NCBI GenBank assembly: GCA_029215795.1
Contig: JARDYH010000001.1
Location: 405,471,154 to 405,535,153 of the forward strand
Origin: Anniella stebbinsi
Taxonomy: Eukaryota; Chordata; Lepidosauria; Squamata; Anniellidae
Length of the DNA stretch: 64,000 nucleotides
Reading direction: 5' to 3'
The notes below the pieces were generated by a model. It had not been told where the DNA came from. It did not search any database and saw only the letters and a list, made by a program, of their open reading frames with translations. This document shows positions 11,196 through 21,499 of this stretch, one piece after another; position 1 is the stretch's first letter; each line of letters starts with the position of its first letter. The translations under genes were made by a program, and so were the position numbers.

Positions 11196-12148
11196 CCAAT
11201 GTGGCTCCACAGAAAGCTTAGAGAGGACCTGAAAATATAAAAGGATACATATAGAAAGTGGAAGAAAGGCCAGGCTACAAAAGAAGAGTACAAACAAGTA
11301 GCACACAAGTGCCGGAATGGTATCAGAAAGGCTAAAGCTGAGAAGGAGCTGAGGCTAGCGAGGGATGCTAAAAGCAATAAAAAGGCTTTCTTCAGATATG
11401 TGAATAGTAAAAGACAGAGGAAAGAAATGGTGGTGCAACTGCTTCATGAGGATGGCAAATTGGTAACAGATGACAAAGAAAAGGCCGAAGTGCTCAATTC
11501 CTACTTTGGCTCAGTCTTCTCTCAAAAGCGGTTCTATGACCCCCCTGGAAAAAGTGAAGCTGAAGGGGCAGGATTGCAGTTTGAGATTGATAAACAATTG
11601 GTCAAGGAACACCTAATTTCTTTGAATGAGTTCAAATCTCCAGGGCCCGACAAACTGCATCCTAGAGTAATAAAGGAGCTGGCAGAAGAACTCTCCGAAC
11701 CACTGTCCATTATTTTTGCGAAATCATGGAAGACGGGTGAAGTGACGGATGACTGGAGGAAAGCTAATGTTGTCCCTATCTTCAAAAAGGGCAAAAAGGA
11801 GGAACCTGGGAACTACAGACCAGTCAGTCTGACATCCATCCCTGCGAAAATTTTGGAGCAAATTATAAAGAAGTCAATCTGTAAACACCTTGAAAACAAT
11901 GCAGTGATTTCTAGAAGCCAGCATGGATTTGTGAAGAACAAATCCTGTCAGATTAATCTGATCTCATTTTTTGATCAGGTAACCTCCCTTGTGGACTGTG
12001 GGAATGCTGTGGATATAGTATATCTTGACTTCAGCAAAGCTTTTGACAAAGTGCCCCATGACATTCTGAGTAACAAACTAGTGAAAAGTGGGCTAGATGA
12101 AACAACTATTAAGTGGATCCACAGTTGGCTACAGAATCGGACTCAAAG
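11196..12148 (+). pseudogene. CR1 ORF2 linker and RT N-terminal half
   Basis: The linker begins MWLHRKLRED. The RT then runs uninterrupted from about 11400: SPGPDKLHPRVIKELAEEL, NYRPVSLTSIPAKILEQIIK, SRSQHGFVKNKSC and motif A, VYLDFSKAFDKVPHDIL. The last native residues are SWLQNRTQR, after which the MITE takes over the frame up to a stop at 12299. One TAA interrupts the linker near 11240. Confidence 0.88.
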
Positions 12149-12687
12149 GCTCAATTCAGACAACACATTAATCAATGGTAGATTGAGGAGCCAACTCACA
12201 GTTGGTTATTTTGTGGGTACTCCCCACACAAATATTCCTACACAACTGTGGGTGGTTGGGGCTGGCGTTGAGTGGACTAACAGTCAATCCAGCATTTGAC
12301 TGACACAGCCCCCGCCCCTCTCCCCACCCTCCCTCCTCCCTCAGTCCTTCCAGTTCTATCCCAGCAGCCTCTGCAAGTTGCACCAGTTGTAGCAGAGTGG
12401 CAGTCGCCACTTTGGTCGCTTTTGCCACCTGCGTCCATGGGCTTGTGTTTTAACCCACTCACCATACGCCATTAACCCACTCACCCCTCCACACAACACT
12501 TTAAACAACTGGCTTTGAGCTAAACAATTTGCAAGCCAGTTGTTTCTCTCAGTTGCTTATTTGGGCGGAATAGCATACCGTCAGTAGTTTGTGAGCGGCG
12601 TGTTACCCTCCACACAACACAATAAACAGCACAACTGATGATTGTTCCCTCCCCCCTCAGTTGCTTAATGCGTTGTCCGAATGCAGC
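12149..12687. mobile_element. MITE inserted in CR1 copy C (long form)
   Basis: A 539-bp insertion follows CAAAG (12144-12148), and native CR1 resumes at AGTGCTTATCAATGGTACC. The ends are inverted repeats: GCTCAATTCAGACAACACAT on the left, and on the right the complement of ATGCGTTGTCCGAATGCAGC. Sub-terminal segments match the 225-bp form in copy A, which lacks about 300 bp of the middle. It has no coding capacity for a transposase. Confidence 0.75.
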
Positions 12688-13556
12688 CAATTAGTGCTTA
12701 TCAATGGTACCTTTTCACGCTGTGGGGAGGTAATGAGCAGGGTACCGCAGGGCTCAGTCCAGGGCCCAGTGCTCTTCAACATTTTTATTAATGATTTGGA
12801 TGAGGAGGTGCAGGGAATGCTTATCAAATTTGCAGATGACACAAAATTGGGTGGGATCACTAATACCCTGGAAGACAGAAACAAACTCCAAAGTGATCTT
12901 GAGAGACTGGAGCGCTGGGCTGAAAACAACAGAATGAAATTGAATAGGGATAAATGCCTAGTTCTACAACTAGGAAAGAGAAACCAAATGCAAAGTTACA
13001 AGATGGGGGATACTTGGCTCAACAATATGACAAGCGAGAAGGATCTTGGAATTGTTGTAGATCACAAGCTGAATATGAGCCAACAGTGTGATGTGGCTGC
13101 AAAAAAAGCAAATGCTATTTTGGGCTGCATTAATGGAAGTATAGCTTCCAAATCACACAAGGTGCTGGTTCCCCTCTATTTGGCAGTGTTTAGGCCCCAT
13201 CTTGAGTATTGTGTACAGTTCTGGGCACCACACTTCAAGAAGGATGCAGACAAGCTGGAGCGTGTTCAGAGGAGGGCAATGAGGATGATTAGGTGTCTGG
13301 AAACAAAACCCTATGAAGAGAGATTGAAAGAACTGGGCATGTTTAGCCTGGAGAGGAGAAGATTGAGGAGAGACATGATAGCACTCTTCAAATCCTCGAA
13401 AGGTTGTCACACAGAGGAGGGCCAGGATCTCTTCTCGATCAACCCAGAATGCAGGACACGGAATAATGGGCTCAAGTTACAGGAAGCCAGATTCCAGCTG
13501 GATATCAGGAAAAACTTCCTGACTGTTGGAGCAATACGACAATGGAACCAATGACC
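12688..13556 (+). pseudogene. CR1 RT C-terminal half with intact FADD
   Basis: Open from the MITE boundary to the native stop region. It carries VPQGSVQGPVLFNIFINDL, the catalytic KFADDTKLGG box, LGIVVDHKLNMSQQCDVAAK and the C-terminal MRMIRCLETKPYEERLKELG, ending QLDIRKNFLTVGAIRQWNQ. The catalytic Asp pair is preserved. The frame ends with a TGA where LPREVV is expected. Confidence 0.88.
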
Positions 13557-13739
13557 TAGGGAGGTCGTGGGCTCTCCCACATTAGAGGCCTTGAAGAGGC
13601 AGCTGGAAACCATCTGTCAGGGATGCGTTAAGGTGGTTTCCTGCATTGAGCAGGGGGTTGGACTCGATGGCCTTATAGGCCCCTTCCAACTATACTATTC
13701 TATGATTCTATGATTCTATAATGATGGATGAATTTGACA

Positions 13740-13990
13740 ATTTCAGTTTCTCATTTTTCTAGTCTTAAGTTCCGTTTGTTCTAAATAATATATAATTGTG
13801 TACATTTCTCCTAATACAAATATGTTTGTACACATTTTGCAATATCCCTAATGTAATGGATTTATGAATGTTGTTTTCACCAATATACTCATTGCTGTGT
13901 GCACATCTCCCTAATGTATGCAGTTTTTGATTCGGGAACACAATCACAATATGTGGGCATCTTACAAAACCACTAGCTGTCATGTGACCA
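13740..13990. repeat. AT-rich dispersed repeat, degenerate
   Basis: Has the repeated theme TGTACATTTCTCCTAATAC, ACATTTTGCAATATCCCTAA and CACATCTCCCTAATGTATGC, followed by GATTCGGGAA. The same theme appears at 14540-14850, 35230-35500, 41130-41370, 46100-46380, 54778-54960 and 56250-56935. These are probably non-autonomous DNA transposon relics. Confidence 0.5.
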
Positions 13991-14500
13991 TCAGCTGACC
14001 AGGTCCTGGGCTGAGAACATGCGCAGCAGCATCCCACTGAGCAGGAGACATGAAAAACCTGAGACCTGTGGGCTGCCGACAGACCTTTCCCTCTGAAACA
14101 CGCAACGTTATGCTTCTCTGAGCGCTCTCGGCCACAGAGAGATTCAGTGGCAGGCAAGAACGGCTCCTGTGAAAAAGGCCCACACAGAGTGGAAACGGCC
14201 CTCAGTCCTCTAGAGCTCCCATCCCATTAGTGCCGGGAAGGTGAACACAGGAGGGGTCCAGCCCACAGAGAACTGGCAGCTTTGGTTTCAGGCAACCACC
14301 ACACTGAGCCCCAGATAGCGTTCTGCTGCACAGGAGGAGCCCAACCCCTCTGCCGCTCCTTCTGCAGGTCCTACGCAGGCTCCTGCCAGTGACCGACAGA
14401 TGTCTCACTGTTCCTCCTCCCCTCTCCTCCTCCGTGGATGTGTCCATCCAAGCCAATACTGCCAGCCTCAGTTGCAGAGAAGGGAGGTACGAACCAGCAA
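13991..14500. other. Unique sequence, no supported gene
   Basis: Open frames on both strands are short and unlike any family I recognise. Confidence 0.5.
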
Positions 14501-14509
14501 AATGTGACC

Positions 14510-14849
14510 TCACCAAAGTTCTCCGAATTCCACCTCAAAGCTCGTTCCGACTTGAGTCCGTATCATATCGTGAACGTAGGGTTTTCTTTTCAAATGAAAG
14601 TCCCTGCATGTTTTCCCAGATGTACGCATCACTTGTGTGCATTTTTGAAATGTACTCATCTTGGAATTTACCCATTTTTGAAATGCACGTGTGCTGTTGA
14701 ATGCAGTTTTTTGCACTCCGTGAATCACATCGCAAGCTTGGAAACGCACAACTTTAACCGCAGGCAGCAGCTGAGTCCATGTTGGGTCCAGAAGGTGCAA
14801 AATGGATAAAATCCTGATCAAAACCAAACTGAGAATGATTTCTCATGCA
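14510..14849. mobile_element. AT-rich repeat with TAGGGGTG-type end
   Basis: Internal theme: CATTTTTGAAATGTACTCAT, ACCCATTTTTGAAATGCACG. It ends at TTTCTCATGCACCCCTA, whose complement TAGGGGTGCATGAGAAA resembles the ends at 45840 and 56935. The left boundary is not resolved. Confidence 0.45.
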
Positions 14850-15056
14850 CCCCTACCGTGGTGGCGCTGGACCCAGAGCCTGAGCCTCAGGTTGTCAGGG
14901 AAGAGAGGGCTGAGCCAGGGCTCTCAGTGGCAACACAGCCCTGTCCTTGATTTCCCTGAGAGCTGAGTGCCTCCACTCCAGAGCTCTTGTGCCACCTGCC
15001 CACCACTGCAGCCCTGGCCCAGATGGGAGGCAGAGGTGGGCCATGTTCTAGGCTAG

Positions 15057-15064
15057 CTGTCAAC
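15057..15064. repeat. Left 8-bp target-site duplication of the palindromic element
   Basis: CTGTCAAC immediately precedes TAGGGGTGTGCA and is repeated exactly at 18358-18365. An 8-bp duplication is the hallmark of hAT-superfamily insertion. Confidence 0.9.
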
Positions 15065-15078
15065 TAGGGGTGTGCATC

Positions 15079-15203
15079 GGATCGGATCCGATCCACGATC
15101 CGAATCCGATCCGCCCCAAAATCGGGAAAATCCGATCCGATCCGATCCGATCAACCTCCGATCCGATCCGATCCGATCCGACGAGGTCCGATCCGGATCG
15201 GAC
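15079..15203. repeat. Left sub-terminal TCCGA array with 18-bp palindrome
   Basis: Many copies of TCCGA (ATCCG pentamer) are interrupted by AACC and GAGG. The array ends in GTCCGATCCGGATCGGAC, a perfect 18-bp palindrome, and then GCCATTTTGAATGC begins the inverted arm. The array reads TCCGA on the plus strand, as does the array at the opposite end. Confidence 0.85.
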
Positions 15204-16563
15204 GCCATTTTGAATGCTTTTTCCCATAGCCAAGTATTGTTTTACAAAAACGCCTATAACTTTTTCATTTTTAAAGATAGAAGGATGAAACTTGGGCACA
15301 TTATACACTGGTTAGGGATAGTTATCTGTGAGAAATTTCAGAAAGATTGGTGCATGCGTTTTGTGGCAATTAATTGTTTAATAAATACCCAGAAATGCCT
15401 ATAACTTTGTCATTTTTAAAGTTACAAACATGAAACTTTGCCACATTGTAGGTGGTACCTTGGGACCTATCTGTGAGAAATTTCAGAAACTTAGGTGCTT
15501 GCCTTGTGTGGCAATTAATTTTAGAAAAATGGGTAGTAGTGGGGTAAATACATTTACGCCTCCCATTTTTTTATTTTTGAAGATACAAACAGGAAACTTG
15601 GGCACATTACAGGTACCACTTGCCTTGATATGTGTGTGAAATTTCAGAAACATTGGAGCTTGCCTTGTGTGGCAATTAATTTTTGAAACAATGAGGAAAG
15701 AAACACCTATAACTTTGTCATTTTTAAAGTTACACACATGAAACTTTGCCACATTGTAGGTGGTACCTTGGGACCTATGTGTGTGAAATTTCAGGAACAT
15801 AGGTGCTTGCCTTGTGTGGCAATTAATTTTTTAATAAATACCCAGGAATGCCTATAACTTTGTCATTTGTAAAGTTACACACATGAAACTTTGCCACATT
15901 GTAGGCGGTACCTTGGGACCCATGTGTGTAAAATTTCAGAAACGTAGGTGCTTGTATTGTGTGGCAATTAATTTTTGAAACAATGAGGGATTCATTGGAC
16001 AGCACTTGCCCATAGGGATTCATTGGACAGTACTTGCCCATAGGGATTCATTGGACAGTACTTTCCTATAGGAAATCATTGGAAAGCACTTGCCCATAGA
16101 AAATCATTGGAAAGCACTTGCCCATTGAGAAATACAGTTATGCCTCCCACTTTTTTATTTTTGAAGATACAAACAGGAAACTTGGGCACATTGTAGACTG
16201 GTTAGGGATAGTTATCTGTCAGAAATTTCAGAAAGATTGGTGCATGAGTTTTGTGGCAATTAATTTTTTAATAAATACCCAGGAATGCCTATAACTTTGT
16301 CATTTTTAAAGTTACATACATGAAACTTTGCCACATTGTAGGTGGTACCTTGGGACCTATGTGTGTAAAATTTCAAAAACGTAGGTGCTTGCCTTGTATG
16401 GCAATTAATTTTAGAAAAATGGGTAGTAGTGGGGTAAATACATTTACGCCTTCCATTTTTTTATTTTTAAAGATACAAACAGGAAACATGGGCACATTAC
16501 AGGGAACACTTCACTTGATATGTGTGTAAAATTTCAGAATGATAGGTCCAGGCATTTGGTGGC
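15204..16563. repeat. Left inverted arm with alternating tandem units
   Basis: Two unit types alternate. Type 1 reads ATAACTTTGTCATTTTTAAA, then GAAACTTTGCCACATTGTAG. Type 2 reads TTTTTTATTTTTGAAGATAC, then GAAACTTGGGCACATTA. Both end in AAATTTCAGAAA and GGCAATTAATTTT. Units begin near 15255, 15400, 15560, 15708, 15852, 16140, 16290 and 16450. A separate array of about 28-bp units (CATTGGACAGTACTTGCCCA) lies at 15988-16130. Confidence 0.85.
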
Positions 16564-16866
16564 TACGAATTTTTTAGATTAAAAGTTATTAACCTTTTTT
16601 ACACAGAGGCTGGGGCTGTCAATTGCACCCTCCCGCCTCCCGGGAAGAAGAAGGAAACACTTTCTCTCATCTCTTTGATCCTTGCACGCTTGGCTGCAAC
16701 TGAGCTAGTATCCATTACAAAAGGAGAAACAAAGTAGCACTTGGCTCGTGTCTGCTTTGATACTTTCACTCAAGCAGAACGGCTGAGCCTAGGATCACTC
16801 TCTCTCGCTGGGATCGTTACAGGAGAAATTTTCTACAGTCTTCAAAGTGGTGTGTGCAGACACCTT
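16564..16866. other. Central loop of the palindromic element
   Basis: These 303 bp have no inverted partner. It opens TACGAATTTTTTAGATTAAA and passes through TCCCGCCTCCCGGGAAG. It then becomes CT- and AG-mixed unique-looking sequence, ending near GTGTGTGCAGACACCTT. It differs from the arms in composition and lacks their repeat units. There is no coding signal. Confidence 0.75.
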
Positions 16867-18219
16867 GCCACCACATGCCTGGACCTATCATTCTGAAATT
16901 TTACACACATATCAAGTGAAGTGTTCCCTGTAATGTGCCCATGTTTCCTGTTTGTATCTTTAAAAATAAAAAAATGGGAGGCGTAAATGTATTTACCCCA
17001 CTACTACCCATTTTTCTAAAATTAATTGCCATACAAGGCAAGCACCTACGTTTTTGAAATTTTACACACATAGATCCCAAGGTACCACCTACAATGTGGC
17101 AAAGTTTCATGTATGTAACTTTAAAAATGACAAAGTTATAGGCATTCCTGGGTATTTATTAAAAAATTAATTGCCACAAAACGCATGCACCAATCTTTCT
17201 GAAATTTCTCACAGATAACTATCCCTAACCAGTCTACAATGTGCCCAAGTTTCCTGTTTGTATCTTCAAAAATAAAAAAGTGGGAGGCATAACTGTATTT
17301 CTCAATGGGCAAGTGCTTTCCAATGATTTTCTATGGGCAAGTGCTTTCCAATGATTTCCTATAGGAAAGTACTGTCCAATGAATCCCTATGGGCAAGTAC
17401 TGTCCAATGAATCCCTATGGGCAAGTGCTGTCCAATGAATCCCTCATTGTTTCAAAAATTAATTGCCACACAATACAAGCACCTACGTTTCTGAAATTTT
17501 ACACACATAGGTCCCAAGGTACCGCCTACAATGTGGCAAAGTTTCATGTGTGTAACTTTACAAATGACAAAGTTATAGGCATTCCTGGGTATTTATTAAA
17601 AAATTAATTGCCACACAAGGCAAGCACCTATGTTCCTGAAATTTCACACACATAGGTCCCAAGGTACCACCTACAATGTGGCAAAGTTTCATGTGTGTAA
17701 CTTTAAAAATGACAAAGTTATAGGTGTTTCTTTCCTCATTGTTTCAAAAATTAATTGCCACACAAGGCAAGCTCCAATGTTTCTGAAATTTCACACACAT
17801 ATCAAGGCAAGTGGTACCTGTAATGTGCCCAAGTTTCCTGTTTGTATCGTCAAAAATAAAAAATGGGAGGCGTAAATGTATTTACCCCACTACTACCCAT
17901 TTTTCTAAAATTAATTGCCACACAAGGCAAGCACCTAAGTTTCTGAAATTTCTCACAGATAGGTCCCAAGGTACCACCTACAATGTGGCAAAGTTTCATG
18001 TTTGTAACTTTAAAAATGACAAAGTTATAGGCATTTCTGGGTATTTATTAAACAATTAATTGCCACAAAACTCATGCACCAATCTTTCTGAAATTTCTCA
18101 CAGATAACTATCCCTAACCAGTGTATAATGTGCCCAAGTTTCATCCTTCTATCTTTAAAAATGAAAAAGTTATAGGCGTTTTTGTAAAACAATACTTGGC
18201 TATGGGAAAAAGCATTCAA
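16867..18219. repeat. Right inverted arm
   Basis: The reverse complement of the left arm, unit for unit, including the 28-bp array (17305-17440). Differences are scattered single bases and small indels (for example GCCACCACATGCC against GGCATTTGGTGGC at the apex). Confidence 0.85.
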
Positions 18220-18345
18220 AATGGCGTCCGATCCGGATCGGACATCCGGTCCGATCCGATCCGACCATCCTCCGATCCGATCCGATCCGATCCGACCCCC
18301 CAGGTCCGATTCCGATCCGCTATCCGATCCGATCCGGGGGGTCAG
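18220..18345. repeat. Right sub-terminal TCCGA array
   Basis: Begins with the same perfect palindrome GTCCGATCCGGATCGGAC (18226-18243). It continues as TCCGA repeats interrupted by CATCC and CCCCCAGG. The order of spacers corresponds to the left array read in the same direction, not inverted. Confidence 0.82.
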
Positions 18346-18357
18346 TGCACATCCCTA

Positions 18358-18365
18358 CTGTCAAC
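18358..18365. repeat. Right 8-bp target-site duplication
   Basis: CTGTCAAC directly follows TGCACATCCCTA and is identical to 15057-15064. Confidence 0.9.
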
Positions 18366-19255
18366 CCCTTTCAGCTGAGGAAGGGCTCTCTGCAGAGCCC
18401 AGGCCCTGTCTGGTTGGAGCTATCCAAGGTCCTGAAACGCCAGCCTGGCCTTCCCTGCCACCCTGGCAGAAGGATGGGCTGTCTGGCTAGGGCTGTCTGT
18501 CTGTCTGTCTGCCCCTCAGCACTGCCTCTTGCCCTGTCACTTCCTGCTTGCAGTCACAGCAGGACAGATGCCATTCTTAACTGACTGGTTCAGTGTGAAA
18601 GGTTCCTACGCACCTATAGAATGCTGGGCTACGCACGCTACAGAAGGGCTACGCACGCTACAAAACGCTGGGAGAGGAGGCACCGACCCTGGAGCCCTCC
18701 CAGCAGCATGTTGGGGCACTTCATGTCAGGGAGGCAGTATGGGATAGTCTCTCTGACATTATCCGGGCATTTCTGACACGCCTATGCATGGATTGGTGCC
18801 TTCCCTGCTTGGCTAGCATCCCATCCCTACTTTGCTGGTACACAGTCTGGTGCAGCGGCAGCCATTTCAGCTGGTGTGCTGAAGAGTCCACCTGAAAAAC
18901 TGTACTGTGTGAATGCAAAAAAAAAAAAAAATGTGCAGAGAGGGCTTGTGCATTTGTGGCCAGGTTTCCAGTGTGTACGAGCCTGCGGTGACCGGCTCGG
19001 CTTTGCCTCTCTGTATCGAGCAGGGGGTTGGACTCGATTCTATGTCTCCAATGGCCCCAAGGCATCACTCAAAGCAACTCCTTATTCGATCCCCCTGAGA
19101 AGACACTTCCCGTTTAAGAACTTTCCTGAGGATCACGGTTTCCTGTCACTGCTCTGAAAAGGAACGGCTGCTGGATGTGATGGGAAAGTCTCTCTCCGTT
19201 TTTGCAGCCCCTTCTGCCCTTGGGAGAGGAGGGCTCACCTCGCCAGCCAGGCCAC
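18366..19255. other. Mostly unique sequence with small repeats
   Basis: Contains (CTGT)n at about 18494-18511, a short duplication GGGCTACGCACGCTACA (about 18627-18660), an A14 run at about 18918-18931 and a scrap of CR1 3' UTR (GAGCAGGGGGTTGGACTCGA, about 19017-19036). No gene is supported. Confidence 0.5.
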
Positions 19256-19259
19256 TAAT

Positions 19260-19860
19260 TGGATGACCATCGGTTCTAGTTCATTCCATTTGGCGCTCTT
19301 CATGTAGTCACAGCACGCTATGTGCAGGCACTCTAGAGAGGAAGGAATAAAATGGCCACGAAGCCAAAAACTTCTGCTGATCTGCTAGCAGAGAACTTTA
19401 TTCGCTCACTCCTTTTTGCTTTTAATGAAGACAACTGGCCTTGGTATTTAGAAGTCTGCAAGCTTGGTGGTTTAGCTGTTTCTTCCCAAGGATGAAGACA
19501 CAATTTTAATAAGTGTCAAAACAGATCATAACGAACCAAACAGTAACACAGACCGAGAGTAACTCACCACCTTCTCCCTGTGCGCGAATTGACAACGGCG
19601 TATTTCTCCTTCACCACTGAGAAGTCCCCCTTGACTTTAATTGTCTGAGTAATGCTGCAATCTGAGACACAGTTACTAGTGAGTAAGTCCTGCGGAAATC
19701 GGTGAGATTCACTTCCCCGACAGTCGGCCTAGGGCCATGCTGCTTGTCTATAAAAATGTCCTTCCTTATCGCTTAATTTGTTTGGCTTTTCCTTATCACC
19801 CACACTGCAGGAAGACATATATGGTCTTGCTAGTGATTAGGAAGAAAGAATAATACTGCT
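19260..19860. promoter_or_regulatory. Candidate conserved non-coding block with old MITE scrap
   Basis: Unique sequence with GATA-like words (CCTTATCGCTTAATTTG at about 19763, TTTTCCTTATCACCC at about 19787) and TTTTGCTTTTAATGAAGAC (about 19407). At about 19655-19700, GAGTAAGTCCTGCGGAAATC resembles the squamate MITE motif that also appears at 27483-27560, so part may be exapted repeat. The regulatory call is tentative. Confidence 0.22.
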
Positions 19861-20789
19861 GCTTATATCTTGTCCCAAACAAGAGGACTTGGGAGTAATA
19901 TGTTGCCCTTCTTCACTTGTTTTGAAGGTAGAGGTGCCTTGAGGCTGTGTGGAAGTCACAGTTCCTGCCTCTGTTTTCTTGTCAGAGCTATCCAGGGACT
20001 GCCTGGTTCCTCAATGATGCAAAAAAGGCATTCCACACATGCTCAGAGGACCTCAGACCACTCTACCATTGCAAAGAATTGAGTCTTCTACTATTCTCCC
20101 CTTCCTTACATAGATTCATCTTAAATACATGAGCTAGGAAAAATGATCCTAGAATGGGCCATACGTTACTACTCATACCTGTATATATTACGTCTTTTTC
20201 TTATTGTTGTCACTGTTTTAACCCCTCAAACCCCTGGAGTTCACAGAATATTTCATTTTATTTTATATCCTTTTTTTTATTTAGGGTGTTTATTTCTGTC
20301 TCTCCCCCCCCCCCCCCCCCATGATATCCCTCCCACAAGGGAGTTTGCAATAAACGCAGCAAGTCTTTTGGTGAAGCTCATGGTATGCAAGGCCTCGCTT
20401 GAGACTTCTAACCAACAGGGTTTGTGCATTTGGAGTCAGGTTTCAAACTGCAGACAAAGTTCGTCTGAATTACATTATAAATATATTTCTCATAAATAGA
20501 CTTTTCAAGATTAACCGTGATCTCTCAGTGCTTAAGGAAGATATCACGTTAGGGTGTCTTTTATATCTTCCCTTAGACATGGACGCAGGGGTTGAGCTAG
20601 TGGAATGTAGAACTGTCTTCTAAATATGGGGGCCAAACCTCATTAGAGTAGCTCAATGTCACAAGCAAACAGAACATGCTGCATCAGCAAGATATGCCAC
20701 AGGCCAATTAAATTAAAACAAACAAAAAACACTGCTCAATCCCACCCCTACCCCCAGTAAAACTGCATCATCAATAACATGCATCTAAA
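19861..20789. other. No supported gene; homopolymer tracts
   Basis: Poly-C tract at about 20304-20320 and T-rich runs at about 20265-20280. Open frames there are low-complexity. Confidence 0.5.
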
Positions 20790-21495
20790 AAGGATATAGT
20801 AGAGTTGGAAAAGGTGCAGAAAAGGGCATCTAAAATGATCAAGGAGCCAGAGCACCTCCCATATGAAAAAACTCCCACCCATCTTGGACTTCTTTTCTCA
20901 TTAGGGTCGCTTGCCATGGGACCTTACTTATTATAGTTCTGAGTTTCTTAAAATCGCCTTTCCTGAAATCTAGTGTGTGCGTTTGGCACACACTGGATTT
21001 ACACTGTTTACCCTAGAAAAGAGGCGAGTAAGGGGAGACATCAAGGAGGTGTACAAAACTATGCATGGTGTGGAGAAAGTAGATAGATAGACATTTTTCT
21101 CCCTCTCATATAATACCAGAATGCAGTGGGGTCATCCCATGAAGCTGATTGGTGAAAGATTCAGGACAGATAAAGGAAGGACTTCTTCACACAACACATA
21201 ATTAAACTATGGAATTCATTCCCACATGGTGTTGCAATGGCCGCCAATACTGATGACTTTAAAATGGGATGGGACAAATTCAAGGAGGAGGAGAAGGATA
21301 TCAATGGCTACTAGTCCTGATGGCTATGCATTACCTCCAGTGTCAGAGGTCATACGGCTGTGTACACCCATTGATGGGAAACATGGGTGGGAGGGTGCTG
21401 TTGCACTCATGTTCCGGTTCTGGGTTTCCCACTGTGGGAACAGAATGATGGATGAGATGGACCATTGGTCTGATCCAGCATCAGGGCTTGTCTTA
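20790..21495 (+). mobile_element. CR1/L3-like LINE 3' region, interrupted
   Basis: Starts GGATATAGTAGAGTTGGAAA and encodes the C-terminal motifs (KVQKRASKMIKEPEHLPYE). It is interrupted at about 20870-20990 by a reversed piece of CR1, then continues with AGAAAAGAGGCGAGTAAGGG through GTGTGGAGAAAGTAGATAG, ATGAAGCTGATTGGTG and the 3' UTR ending at GATCCAGCATCAGGGCT. Confidence 0.8.
20870..20992 (-). mobile_element. Inverted internal CR1 fragment inside another LINE
   Basis: Its reverse complement matches copy D at about 22912-23025: CACACACTGGATTTCAGGAA, CGATTTTAAGAAACTCAGAA, GGTCGCTTGCCATGGGACC on this strand, and CCACCCATCTTGGACTTCTT. It has neither a CR1 3' end nor a tail, so it did not arrive by ordinary target-primed insertion. 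Confidence 0.75.
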
Positions 21496-21499
21496 AGCT

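Larger units (their letters stand above)
10064..13720 (+). mobile_element. CR1 LINE copy C, longest copy in the window
   Basis: Homologous to copy D from GGGACCATGGGCTACGC onward. It covers the ORF1-ORF2 junction region, the endonuclease domain, the linker, the reverse transcriptase (interrupted by a MITE at 12149-12687), the C-terminal domain and the 3' tail with ATTCTATGATTCTATGATTC. CR1 endonuclease nicks the target and RT copies the RNA there. This copy has stops in the endonuclease and the MITE in the RT, so it is inactive. It still keeps most catalytic motifs, which suggests moderate age. Confidence 0.92.
15065..18357. mobile_element. Giant palindromic non-autonomous hAT-type transposon
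   Basis: A 3293-bp element bounded by TAGGGGTGTGCA and TGCACATCCCTA and flanked by perfect 8-bp duplications CTGTCAAC. Two near-identical arms (about 15200-16563 and 16867-18220) are inverted around a 303-bp non-palindromic centre, so one strand could fold into a hairpin more than 1.3 kb long. Each arm is built of about eight tandem units of roughly 145 bp. Sub-terminal TCCGA arrays flank the arms. There is no transposase frame: the open frames are chance products of the repeated units. Mobility would have needed a transposase in trans. The element could alternatively be described as a foldback transposon, but end sequence and duplication length fit hAT. Confidence 0.88.

Noticed and set aside
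15988..16130. CRISPR-like array (about 28-bp units)
   Set aside because: Units are directly tandem without spacers and lie inside a eukaryotic transposon.
15072..18378. Small frames in the palindromic element as candidate peptides
   Set aside because: They recur in mirror image and in every tandem unit, so they are by-products of the repeats. No transposase motifs are present.
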